Positions 1 to 7,052 of a DNA stretch of 11,174 nt are shown here, one piece after another. This DNA comes from Sulfurovum sp. (GTDB taxonomy: Bacteria > Campylobacterota > Campylobacteria > Campylobacterales > Sulfurovaceae). Each line of letters starts with the position of its first letter. The stretch's first letter is position 1. The notes below the pieces were generated by a model. That model was not told the origin of the DNA and searched no databases. It saw only the letters and a list, made by a program, of their open reading frames with translations. The position numbers and the translations under genes were made by a program. Location: the NCBI GenBank assembly GCA_020719895.1, contig DYPM01000058.1, forward strand, positions 1 through 11,174, given 5' to 3'.

Positions 1-2
1 TG

Positions 3-98
3 AGCTTTACTCCCCCATTCTTGATAAAGCCTCCCACAAAAATTCCACTATACCGCACATTTAAGATAAAATGCCAAAAAAGAGAAAGGCTTAAATGA
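3..98 (+). CDS. Possible 3' end of an upstream gene (partial)
   Basis: One frame is open from the window edge to a TGA at 96-98. That stop overlaps the ATG of the small terminase gene as ATGA, the coupling style used repeatedly downstream. The visible 31 codons are proline-containing near the start and strongly basic at the end (…KCQKRERLK). A second frame is also open from position 2 to a TAA at 62-64, so 95 nt is too short to decide between them by openness alone. In lambda, the lysis genes Rz/Rz1, which overlap in two frames, lie upstream of the packaging genes. That context is suggestive only; no product is assigned. Confidence 0.35.
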   Translation, partial: SFTPPFLIKPPTKIPLYRTFKIKCQKRERLK

Positions 99-769
99 CA
101 AGAGCGAAGACTATGCTTTTACAGCTATACAATGGCAACCATACAGACATAGAGGCATATATGGTTGATGGACAATTGTATGCAACAAAAACTAGCATAG
201 CTTTAATTATGCACGTTAACGAAAGAATGGTCTCAAAATGGGTTTCTGAAGGGCTAACAACTATAGGGGATAACAGCATTAAGCTTATCCCTGTAGATGA
301 GGCAAGAATGTTTTATGTTAACAAGAGAGAAAAAGTAGAAATAAATTCAGTTCTTGACAATATACAAGATGATGGGGACAGTCTTGAGCCTTTTTTATTA
401 AAAAAAATGACATCCTCTAACCTTAAGATTATTTTAGATATTGAAAAAGTCCAAAAGTTAAGGCACGAAAGACAAAAAGCAGGGGCAGACGCAGATATTA
501 AAATATTACAGAGCGAGAAAGAACGGATAGAGTTTGAAATATATAAAAAAACGCTAATAAGAAAAGAAGCAGTAAATGATTATATTGAAAAGTCTCAAAT
601 TAGACTTGCAAGTGCAATTATGAAATCAATAGAAAATACAAAAACAAAAACAAAAAAATTCATCAAGAGTATGGTCACAGAAGAGCATCAAAGCAAAATA
701 GATAAACATTTAGAGAGCTTTGTAGAGCATCTAACTAAAGACATAAAAAGAAATTTGGAAAATGAGTGA
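95..769 (+). CDS. Terminase small subunit (Nu1-like, DNA-recognition)
   Basis: This 224 aa protein sits directly before the large terminase, where lambda Nu1 (181 aa) lies. Residues about 22-70 look like a winged helix-turn-helix (A-x-I-M-H-V-N-E-R-M-V-S-K-W-V-S-E-G-L), as expected for a subunit that binds the cos or pac site. Residues about 105-224 are charged and helical, probably coiled coil, suited to oligomerising and contacting the large subunit. The ATG at 95 is preceded by AGAAAGG (83-89) at 5 nt spacing; a second in-frame ATG at 113 lacks such a site. The gene ends 8 nt inside the next one (ATGAGTGA). The role rests on position and the HTH; sequence similarity to Nu1 itself is not obvious by eye. 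Confidence 0.75.
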   Translation: MTRAKTMLLQLYNGNHTDIEAYMVDGQLYATKTSIALIMHVNERMVSKWVSEGLTTIGDNSIKLIPVDEARMFYVNKREKVEINSVLDNIQDDGDSLEPFLLKKMTSSNLKIILDIEKVQKLRHERQKAGADADIKILQSEKERIEFEIYKKTLIRKEAVNDYIEKSQIRLASAIMKSIENTKTKTKKFIKSMVTEEHQSKIDKHLESFVEHLTKDIKRNLENE

Positions 770-2807
770 TTTTTTCATCAGCAAAAATGCGATAAATATC
801 TTTACGTATTTTAAGAAATCAAAACACTTAAAGTTCTTTGAGAAAAATATGTTTTTAACATCGGGGGCTATTCAGGGTTTTTTCAGTGTAAAAACAGCAC
901 CGCACACAAAGTTTGTACTTGAATTGGCAGATAATGAAAACATATCTATAATTTCACTTATGTGGTCATCTCAAACTAAAAAAACAACCACCGCAATGGG
1001 GATCATCTTCAAAAATATGGTCGAAAGCTATGATAACGCTTTTATTATGTTCCCAACAGCGAAAGCTCTTCCGAAAATGATAAAACACAAAGTAGAGCCT
1101 ATCCTAAAAGGGTGTTTGCCTTTAAAAGATTTGGTAGAAAAAAATAGGGAAGATGAGGGTAAGAGAAAAAATACATTTCACTACGAAACATCGAAAAACA
1201 TATTATCAATTCTTTCGCCAGTAGATACAAAATCAATCACAGCAAGATGGATGATGTTTGATGAGATAGCAGAAATGCACATCTCGGTTATATCAGAAGC
1301 AGAAGAGAGAGCAAAAACCTATAAAGATATTGGGTATAAGTCTATAAGGGTTTCAACTCAAGTGGACGAAGATGATGCGATAAATTATTCGTTTAATGCA
1401 TCAGAAGCAAAGTTTATGTATATGATGAAATGTCCAAAATGCAATCATCTTTTTTACCCAGCTCCTCATCACCTAAAAACAATATCCATAGATGAGTACA
1501 GAGGTGAAAGAGAAGTAGACAAATTTGAACTACTTTCAAAATATGTACCAATAGCCTCAAAAAAAGCCCACTTAGAATGCGAAGAGTGTAGCTATAAAAT
1601 ATACGATGCAGAGCGTATAAAAATCATCGACAACGACGAGTGCGAATGGGTAGAAGTAAACGTTGTGCAAAACAAAGATGGAAGATTAATTTTTGAAGAA
1701 ACAAAAGAAAAAACACCTTATTTTGAAAGCGTTGGTCTTGCAGTAAACACAATGTGTATGTCAGACGTACCAATAAAAGAGTTTATAAGAAAAGAGGTAG
1801 AGGCGCTTGTAGCTTCGCCAGACGACAGAGAGTATCTTTATCGAAAATATTACGCTGGCGATTGGAATATTTTATATAAATCACAAACAGGAGAATATCA
1901 TAAAGCAAAAGATATTTTAAAAATATCAAATAGCCTAAAAAGAGGAGAAGTTAGAGATGATACAAATGCGATTCACATACAAGTAGACTTACAGGAAAAC
2001 AGGCTTTATATCGTTGTTGCTGGAGTTAGATTTGGCAATGGAATGGTAATGGACATTATAGATTATGCAGAAGTCTATAATGAGGGAATAGGGCTTGATT
2101 GGGACTATCTTGAGGAGCTACTTGATAAGAGATGGACTAAGCAAAGCGGAGAAGAGATGATCTTCCGTTCTTGCGGAGTTGACATTCGAGGTTTTGCATT
2201 CAGAGAAGAGACAAGGTCCTATGATGCTATGCGTTTTATCGCAAAATATCAAGAGAAGCTTTCCTCTTATGGGGTTCTTGAAACAGACTCAATAATATAT
2301 GCAACTATCGGACTCGACAAAACTCCGAGTGCAGGAACTTCATATGTAGAAAAAAAACAAAAAGTCACAAAAGAAGATGGAGAGAGAGTAGAGATAAAAG
2401 CAATTCACTTTTCAAACTTCAAAATCAAGAGTACGTACTTTAATATGCTCAATAGAGCAATAAAAAAGAGTAATGGCGAAGATATACAAGAATCATCTTT
2501 GATTTATATTAATAACGATATTGTAGATGAAGTAAATAATACAGAAAACATAAACAGCAGAAGCCTCTTTATTAACCATATGGTGTCAGAACACTTAGCA
2601 AGAGAGGTCAAAGACGGTAAAGTAGCAAGACAAGACATATACGTCAAGAAGTATTCGGGCGTCAGAAACGACTATTTGGATTGTATTGTGGGTTGCATAC
2701 TTCAATCTTTATATCACGTCACATACAGGACGCAAAAAAAAGATAAGTTAGAGCTTTCAGATAAAGAAATAGATGATATCCTTAGCGATATTTATGATAA
2801 AATATAA
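762..2807 (+). CDS. Terminase large subunit (lambda GpA family, ATPase-nuclease)
   Basis: At 681 aa (lambda gpA 641 aa), this is the packaging motor and cos/pac nuclease. The N-terminal ATPase domain has a Walker A-like stretch at 68-76 (WSSQTKKTT) and a Walker B-like strand at 163-168 (WMMFDE). Between them lies a conserved-looking FIMFPTAKALPKMIKHKVEP segment (94-113) that resembles the lambda region after Walker A. Two CxxC pairs (C224/C227 and C273/C276) form a probable zinc ribbon. The nuclease domain begins near residue 400, with candidate metal-binding acids D409 (QVDLQ), D474 (GVDIRG) and D640 (YLDC), in the order seen in GpA proteins. The Walker A motif has Lys where a Gly is usual. 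The start overlaps the small subunit gene by 8 nt, which couples their translation. Confidence 0.95.
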   Translation: MSDFFISKNAINIFTYFKKSKHLKFFEKNMFLTSGAIQGFFSVKTAPHTKFVLELADNENISIISLMWSSQTKKTTTAMGIIFKNMVESYDNAFIMFPTAKALPKMIKHKVEPILKGCLPLKDLVEKNREDEGKRKNTFHYETSKNILSILSPVDTKSITARWMMFDEIAEMHISVISEAEERAKTYKDIGYKSIRVSTQVDEDDAINYSFNASEAKFMYMMKCPKCNHLFYPAPHHLKTISIDEYRGEREVDKFELLSKYVPIASKKAHLECEECSYKIYDAERIKIIDNDECEWVEVNVVQNKDGRLIFEETKEKTPYFESVGLAVNTMCMSDVPIKEFIRKEVEALVASPDDREYLYRKYYAGDWNILYKSQTGEYHKAKDILKISNSLKRGEVRDDTNAIHIQVDLQENRLYIVVAGVRFGNGMVMDIIDYAEVYNEGIGLDWDYLEELLDKRWTKQSGEEMIFRSCGVDIRGFAFREETRSYDAMRFIAKYQEKLSSYGVLETDSIIYATIGLDKTPSAGTSYVEKKQKVTKEDGERVEIKAIHFSNFKIKSTYFNMLNRAIKKSNGEDIQESSLIYINNDIVDEVNNTENINSRSLFINHMVSEHLAREVKDGKVARQDIYVKKYSGVRNDYLDCIVGCILQSLYHVTYRTQKKDKLELSDKEIDDILSDIYDKI

Positions 2808-2811
2808 AAAA

Positions 2812-2818
2812 AAGGTGG
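2812..2818 (+). promoter_or_regulatory. Ribosome binding site for the gpW-like gene
   Basis: AAGGTGG lies 3 nt before an ATG at 2822 and 10 nt before the ATG at 2829. The first ATG opens only a 6-codon frame (MAYGIS, then stop), so the second is the real start in spite of the long spacing. Confidence 0.6.
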
Positions 2819-2820
2819 AA

Positions 2821-2834
2821 TATGGCATATGGCA
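2821..2834 (+). repeat. Tandem 7-bp duplication at a start codon (TATGGCA x2)
   Basis: TATGGCA occurs twice head to tail and duplicates the start codon and its flank. Removing one copy would bring the ATG to 3 nt from the AAGGTGG ribosome binding site, so the duplication looks like a slippage event that altered initiation spacing. Confidence 0.7.
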
Positions 2835-3044
2835 TATCTTGATAATCAACTCGCCAACATTGAACAGCTTATTGAAGCTTGTTATACTCTACAAAAAGAG
2901 CATTTATCGAGTGATGCTCCATTGAGAGTCAAAATGTCAAGTGGTGATGAGATAGTTTACCACGATCTAAAAGAACTACACTCTCACCTAAGAGAGCTTG
3001 AGATGAAAAGAATGACCCTTATGGGCAATATTGTGAGAAGCTAA
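2829..3044 (+). CDS. Head-tail joining protein (gpW-like)
   Basis: This 71 aa protein matches lambda gpW (68 aa) in length and in position between the large terminase and the portal. The visible pattern is an N-terminal helix (about 5-27), a short turn-rich centre with charged and glycine residues (MSSGDEIVYHD, 36-46), then a second long amphipathic helix (about 47-68). This is consistent with the small alpha+beta gpW fold. In lambda, gpW plugs the portal after packaging and prepares the site for FII and the tail. The TAA at 3042-3044 directly abuts the portal ATG. The call rests on context, length and secondary-structure pattern. Confidence 0.75.
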   Translation: MAYLDNQLANIEQLIEACYTLQKEHLSSDAPLRVKMSSGDEIVYHDLKELHSHLRELEMKRMTLMGNIVRS

Positions 3045-4418
3045 ATGTCTTTTTTTTCAGGGCTTATAAACTTTTTTACTCCATCGATAGACAAAGGAGG
3101 AGTAGAAGAAAGTCTCCAAAATTCGCCCTTTATCCGTACTCACGTGAGAAATATGTTGGTGAAAAATCCATCTTTTCAGGCGTATGCGAGGATGATGAGG
3201 AGAGGCGTCTTCGGTACCTCTTTTAGCATACAATCTTTGGCAAAGGATGAAGTGTTTCAAGAGAGGTTCGAGTATCTAATTTCACAGTGGTCAAAGCGTA
3301 AAAACTGTGAAACAACAGGTATGTTCTTTTTATCGGAGGCACTAAGAAGTATTTCGGTCGAGTATGCTGGCATTGGTGGATGTATTATTGTCCACAGTTT
3401 TTCAAAAAAACACAAATACGGGTATAAGTTTTCTATCGTAACAGTAGACTCCATTGCCACCGAAAAACACATTCCTATGAATATGCTCTACAATGGCATA
3501 CAACTAAACGAAGAGGGGGAAATAAGAAGTATTTGGCTTTATAATGGGTACAACCAAACAATACCAGTAGAAGTCAAAGCAAAAGACTTTACCCTAATTG
3601 TAAACAAGTGGGTATCGCCAAACCAGTACTCCGCATTATCGCCTTTTGCCTCTATTCTAGAGCTATTAGAACATCTCGACGACTACAAACAAGCCGAAAT
3701 ACGGTCTGCCAAAAAAATTGCCGACAACCCAATTTTTATAAAAACAAAATACTTCACTGACGCTTTAACGGCTAAACTTCAAGGACTTCGTGCTGATTCA
3801 AAATTATCTCAAAAAACAGAGGCTGAAATACTTACTCAGTCTTTTCGGCGGAGAGAAATTACCGATGATAGCTCAAAGAGATTTAGCTATATATCTGATG
3901 ATGAAGATATTGAGACAGTCGACGTAAAGAGAGAGTCTGTTATGGAGACTATTTGGGAGAGCTCAATGAACTTAGCCGCCGCCGCTATGGGCGTTAGTAG
4001 TGCTAACTTGTATAACCAAAAAACAGCATCATATAACGATGGGCTAAGGATGTACAAAAATGACTCGGAAGAGTTCCAGCTTATCTTTGAAGAGGTAACA
4101 GAAGGGTTTCTTAGGGAAGTTATAGAAGAAAAACTTTTGCTTGGATTGTTTTTGTCAGGTCATCTAAAATTTCAAGATTGGGATTACATAGGGAATGAGG
4201 AAAAATATAAGCCAATACAGTTTATGAAAAGAAGATTCACCCACATTGACCCTATTAAAGAGGAAAATGCAAGATCCGAAGGTTTTGCAAATGGCACAAG
4301 GAACGAAATAGATGAACTCTCCTCTCAAGGTATTGATTGGAGACAGCATCTCAAAAATATAGAGATGTATCAAAAAGCAAGAAAAGATATAATTATAGAA
4401 AAGGAAAAAAATGATTAA
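3045..4418 (+). CDS. Portal protein (lambda gpB family)
   Basis: This 457 aa protein would form the dodecameric ring at the capsid vertex through which DNA enters and leaves. Family-like motifs, in order: GIQLNEEGEI (151-160), where this family has a 'G(I/V)E.d..G' strand; YSALSP (195-200), like the 'RG(I/V)SPLAP' turn before the helical stem; AAAAMGV (311-317), followed by an N/S/Y-rich loop like lambda's '(A)GLGV…NYSSAR'; and HIDPIKEENA (400-409), matching the 'DP.KE..A' C-terminal signature. It is shorter than lambda gpB (533 aa), mostly at the ends. The ATG follows the gpW-like stop with no gap, and the 3' end overlaps the protease gene by 8 nt. Confidence 0.93.
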   Translation: MSFFSGLINFFTPSIDKGGVEESLQNSPFIRTHVRNMLVKNPSFQAYARMMRRGVFGTSFSIQSLAKDEVFQERFEYLISQWSKRKNCETTGMFFLSEALRSISVEYAGIGGCIIVHSFSKKHKYGYKFSIVTVDSIATEKHIPMNMLYNGIQLNEEGEIRSIWLYNGYNQTIPVEVKAKDFTLIVNKWVSPNQYSALSPFASILELLEHLDDYKQAEIRSAKKIADNPIFIKTKYFTDALTAKLQGLRADSKLSQKTEAEILTQSFRRREITDDSSKRFSYISDDEDIETVDVKRESVMETIWESSMNLAAAAMGVSSANLYNQKTASYNDGLRMYKNDSEEFQLIFEEVTEGFLREVIEEKLLLGLFLSGHLKFQDWDYIGNEEKYKPIQFMKRRFTHIDPIKEENARSEGFANGTRNEIDELSSQGIDWRQHLKNIEMYQKARKDIIIEKEKND

Positions 4419-5427
4419 TTTTTATGCTTCAACCGAAGAATATGCAGAGCGTACCATCGGCGAAAAGTTAGAATTAGCAACTTTTGAACGGTCTCATTTT
4501 TACCAACAAGTAGGGAATGTATCAAAAATATCCATTGATGGTATTACAGTCAAAAAAAATAACTGGTATGACTCTTATATGGGCATACTAATCGGGTACG
4601 ATACGCTAATCAAATACGTTGCTATGGCGGAGGCAGATCCACAAACAGATACTATTCTATTTGTGATTGACAGCAATGGAGGCGATGTTGATGGGCTTTT
4701 TGAGTTTGTCGATATTGTCTCAAAATGTAAGAAAAAAACAGTGTCCCTTTACAAAAACACAGGTGCGAGTGCGTCGATTCTGTATGGCACTGTATCAAAT
4801 GAAGTGTACGCAACTCCATATAGTGAGTTGGGGAGTATTGGCGTAGTGGCGGTATATAGGGAAGGGACTTCGGGGGGACAATACAAGGTGGCAGTTTCAA
4901 AAAACGCAAAAAACAAAAACTGCACTATTGAAAATAAATGCGGAGATAGGATTCAACAAAGGATTGACCATCTTGAAGATATGATGCTTGAAAGAGTATC
5001 ATCACATACAGGGGTAAGCAGAGAGGATTTGATAGAAAAATTTGGTATGGGAGCTATGGTAAATGCAAGCGTGGCAAAAGAGGCAGGACTTATTTCTAAT
5101 ATAGTTTCAGAGGGAGAACTTATGGTACAATTAACATCAGAAAAAAATATGGAGAATAATATGGAAGAAAAAATCTTAGTGTTAAAACAAGCTTCAGTGG
5201 CAGTAGCCAAGTTCGGGCTTAATCCCCAGCAGGCAGAAGATCTTTCTTCCGCCGAAACGTTTCAAGCGTTCACAGAGAAATTAATGGCACTACACGCGTC
5301 ACCTTCGCCATTTAATCCATCACCATCTTCGCCTCAATTTCAAGCACAACGAGAGACAAAAATTGGCGACAAAGCCTATACAATGGAAGACTTTGAGGCT
5401 CAGCTCAAAGCGGAGGTAAACAAATGA
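4411..5427 (+). CDS. Head maturation protease (S49/SppA-like, lambda gpC type)
   Basis: The 338 aa product (lambda gpC 439 aa) carries the S49 peptidase core. The oxyanion-type turn is DSNGGDVDG (87-95), the probable nucleophile is S122 in GASASILYG (118-126), and the strand ELGSIGVV (139-146) corresponds to the usual '.GSIGV'. A lysine among K159-K169 is the candidate general base. The catalytic domain ends near residue 235. After it comes an acidic and hydrophobic helix, a Pro/Ser linker (about 297-308) and a helical tail, which resemble a scaffold module. The ATG at 4411 overlaps the portal stop and has AAAAGGA upstream. The enzyme would cut the scaffold and portal inside the prohead. Confidence 0.9.
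   Translation: MINFYASTEEYAERTIGEKLELATFERSHFYQQVGNVSKISIDGITVKKNNWYDSYMGILIGYDTLIKYVAMAEADPQTDTILFVIDSNGGDVDGLFEFVDIVSKCKKKTVSLYKNTGASASILYGTVSNEVYATPYSELGSIGVVAVYREGTSGGQYKVAVSKNAKNKNCTIENKCGDRIQQRIDHLEDMMLERVSSHTGVSREDLIEKFGMGAMVNASVAKEAGLISNIVSEGELMVQLTSEKNMENNMEEKILVLKQASVAVAKFGLNPQQAEDLSSAETFQAFTEKLMALHASPSPFNPSPSSPQFQAQRETKIGDKAYTMEDFEAQLKAEVNK
5111..5154 (+). promoter_or_regulatory. Two internal ribosome binding sites inside the protease gene
   Basis: AGGGAG (5111-5116) stands 5 nt before an in-frame ATG at 5122, and GGAG (5151-5154) stands 6 nt before an in-frame ATG at 5161. A further in-frame ATG at 5149 lacks a good site. Both sites lie where the protease domain ends, as expected for an internal scaffold start. 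Confidence 0.5.
5161..5427 (+). CDS. Putative nested capsid scaffold (Nu3-like), same frame as the protease
   Basis: An internal ATG with GGAG 6 nt upstream would give an 88 aa protein identical to the protease C-terminus. The ATG at 5122, with AGGGAG upstream, would give 101 aa. In lambda, the scaffold Nu3 is made in the same way from an in-frame start within gene C. The predicted product has a helix at its start (EEKILVLKQASVAVAKFGL), a proline/serine linker and a second helix ending AQLKAEVNK. It is much shorter than Nu3 (about 200 aa). Separate expression is an inference from the ribosome binding sites and the family precedent; an unshortened scaffold domain fused to the protease is the alternative. 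Confidence 0.45.
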   Translation: MEEKILVLKQASVAVAKFGLNPQQAEDLSSAETFQAFTEKLMALHASPSPFNPSPSSPQFQAQRETKIGDKAYTMEDFEAQLKAEVNK

Positions 5428-5798
5428 ACCCGATTGTAATCACAATGGGAAAATCGGATTTCCAATATCAAGTATCCGATTTGGGACAAATTAGCCGTGA
5501 CGAGGTAACTGTTGCTATTTCCACAACAGTTATCGATACAGGAACCGTTATGGGCGTAGTTACCTCCTCGGGACAATATGCCCCTTACAATCCCACAGCA
5601 ACCGATGGTACAGAGACGGTGGTTGCCATCTTAGGAAGAGGTGTTAATACCACAACTACAGCCCAAAAGTCAGTTGTTACAGCAAGGCTTGCAGAGGTTA
5701 GCAAAACAGAGCTTGTCTTTGTTGGCACAGTAACAGCACAACAAAAAGAGACGGCGTATACATCTCTTGCTCTCAAAAATATTATAGTAAGAGGATAA
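5424..5798 (+). CDS. Head decoration protein (lambda gpD-like)
   Basis: This 124 aa protein (lambda gpD 110 aa) lies immediately before the capsid gene. It shows the gpD pattern: a stretch leading to TGTVMGVVTSSGQY (39-52), then NPTATDGTETVVAIL (56-70), matching the 'rG.vLG…TasGky….aadGsqtp.aIL' run of the family. Strands typical of a bet-rich trimer follow (RLAEVSKTELVF). It ends with an ALKNIIVRG strand, like the C-terminal 'L…gI..k' of gpD. Trimers of such proteins clamp the expanded capsid lattice against DNA pressure. The ATG overlaps the protease stop as ATGA. The N-terminus (about 1-20) is distinct from lambda. Confidence 0.88.
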   Translation: MNPIVITMGKSDFQYQVSDLGQISRDEVTVAISTTVIDTGTVMGVVTSSGQYAPYNPTATDGTETVVAILGRGVNTTTTAQKSVVTARLAEVSKTELVFVGTVTAQQKETAYTSLALKNIIVRG

Positions 5799-5802
5799 AA
5801 AA

Positions 5803-6840
5803 ATGAATGACTATTTAGAACTTCTCACGAAGCACCCACTCCAAACGGCATCTCTCATTGAAACTTCATACACATATAGCTCTGTTTTCTTGAGTTTTTT
5901 CGAAAAAATACCTGTGTCCGATACCTCCGTCCGCCTCGACGAGATCATTGAGGCACTCGGACTTATCCCACTGTCAGAAAGAGGCTCACCATTGCCTTTG
6001 GCAATGATGGAGTCAATCAAGACTACACTTCTTGATTCTGTTAGAGTCGGGCAAAGGTTACAGGTGCAGAATGAAAAATTGGCAGATATGATGTTTTTTG
6101 CCGAAAAGGTGGGCAAGCCCAAAAGTGCTTTGATTAATTACCTTTCAGGGAGAGCGAAAGCATTAGATTCGTCTCTTTACTACACTCTTGAGTATTTAGC
6201 CTTTAATGCCATTCAGGGAAAATTAGTAAACCCAAAAGACGGAACTACCAAATACGATTATTTCTCTATTTTTGGAGTAACACAGGCTCCTGAAGTAAAC
6301 TTTGCACTTGGAACAGCAACCACAAACGTTGCAGACCTTGCAAATAAAGAAAAAATCAGAGTTCTAAAAGCTTGCGGTAACGCAAAAACAGCAACCACAA
6401 ACGTAGTTGCTTATTGCAACACTTCATTCTTCCAAAAATTAATCAATCACCCAGCAGTAAAAGAAAAGTACATAAACACGGATGAAGTAAAAAAACTTAG
6501 AGCCTTAGAGGGGCTGGTATCTGTAGAGGACTTTGTTGATGTTGGAGGGATCCACTTTTACCATTACATCGGAAGTGATGATGATAAAATCTCTATTGCC
6601 ACAGACAAATGTATCATATTCCCTACAGGGGTACAAAACAACTACATTTGGGCGATGAGTCCAGCGCTGGAAGTGTACGGCGAAAATATCGCACAAGCAA
6701 AGGTTAGTGGCGGTAAAGAAAAGTATAACTTTATAACCAGAGCGAATATGGACATTTTCTCTCCAACAAACGTGGATGTAATTAGCTACCCACTGCTTAT
6801 CCCAACACGACCTGCCACACTTGGCAGAGGGAGAGCGTAA
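5803..6840 (+). CDS. Major capsid protein (lambda gpE family)
   Basis: The 345 aa length is almost that of lambda gpE (341 aa), and the position after a gpD-like gene is the same. Recognisable features are a helical segment around 90-140 (…FFAEKVGKPKSAL…), the YLAFNAIQGKLV turn (128-139) like the family's 'ai.G.v', and a central CNTSFFQKLINHPAVKEKY segment (about 204-222) like 'cg..f...l..hp.V...y'. A closing beta strand precedes PTRPATLGRGRA. No propeptide is evident, as in lambda gpE. The start has GAGGATAAAAAA upstream, and the gene ends TAATG, 1 nt into the next. TATTNV occurs twice (171-176 and 196-201), encoded by an identical 18-nt sequence. Confidence 0.92.
   Translation: MNDYLELLTKHPLQTASLIETSYTYSSVFLSFFEKIPVSDTSVRLDEIIEALGLIPLSERGSPLPLAMMESIKTTLLDSVRVGQRLQVQNEKLADMMFFAEKVGKPKSALINYLSGRAKALDSSLYYTLEYLAFNAIQGKLVNPKDGTTKYDYFSIFGVTQAPEVNFALGTATTNVADLANKEKIRVLKACGNAKTATTNVVAYCNTSFFQKLINHPAVKEKYINTDEVKKLRALEGLVSVEDFVDVGGIHFYHYIGSDDDKISIATDKCIIFPTGVQNNYIWAMSPALEVYGENIAQAKVSGGKEKYNFITRANMDIFSPTNVDVISYPLLIPTRPATLGRGRA
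6312..6404 (+). repeat. Two exact 18-nt direct repeats 75 nt apart in the capsid gene
   Basis: AACAGCAACCACAAACGT lies at 6312-6329 and 6387-6404. The spacing is exactly 25 codons, so both copies encode TATTNV in frame. Identical synonymous codons make recent duplication or conversion more likely than protein-level convergence. Confidence 0.8.
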
Positions 6841-7052
6841 TGGCAAGAATAATTATGACTACAGATGGGATGATCGTCCCTGGAATTTTTAAAAAAATGG
6901 GCGAAGAGGTGAGTGTATCAGATGAGCTTGCTATCGTCCTTGAAAACAAAGGAATGGCAAAAGCGGTGGAAGAGGCAAAAGCGGTGGAAGTTGAGGTGAA
7001 AGTTGAAGCAATTTCTACAGCAGACACTAAAAAAACAGCAACAAAGAAGTAA
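6840..7052 (+). CDS. Small protein at the lambda FI position, unknown role
   Basis: This 70 aa protein has two parts. Residues 1-41 (MARIIMTTDGMIVPGIFKKMGEEVSVSDELAIVLENKGMAK) read like the small head-module proteins that carry a 'G…GE.v.vsde.A..L...G.A' pattern, probably a compact beta-alpha fold. Residues 42-70 are a low-complexity tail rich in Ala, Val, Glu, Thr and Lys, with an 18-nt tandem repeat in the DNA (KAVEEA/KAVEVE). The gene is coupled to the capsid gene by TAATG. In lambda, the gene here (FI, 132 aa) assists terminase-prohead docking and also has low-complexity sequence, but no homology to FI can be claimed. The tail's DNA is also read in another frame by the next gene if that gene starts at 7003. 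Confidence 0.7.
   Translation: MARIIMTTDGMIVPGIFKKMGEEVSVSDELAIVLENKGMAKAVEEAKAVEVEVKVEAISTADTKKTATKK
6956..6990 (+). repeat. 18-bp period tandem repeat in the FI-position gene
   Basis: GGCAAAAGCGGTGGAAG occurs at 6956-6972 and 6974-6990, with a period of 18 nt. The repeat keeps the frame and adds six residues to the low-complexity tail. Confidence 0.8.

Noticed and set aside
42..72. Possible promoter (TAAAAT at 67-72 with a weak TTCCAC at 42-47)
   Set aside because: The spacing is 19 nt, the -35 match is poor, and such hexamers are common in AT-rich DNA.
71..94. Seven-codon ORF (MPKKRKA) ending directly before the small terminase ATG, as a leader peptide
   Set aside because: It has no ribosome binding site of its own, and the purine-rich codons are simply the ribosome binding site region of the terminase gene.
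1..94. cos or pac site next to the small terminase gene
   Set aside because: No repeated binding boxes or palindrome could be recognised, and the stretch is probably coding; a site could lie further upstream.
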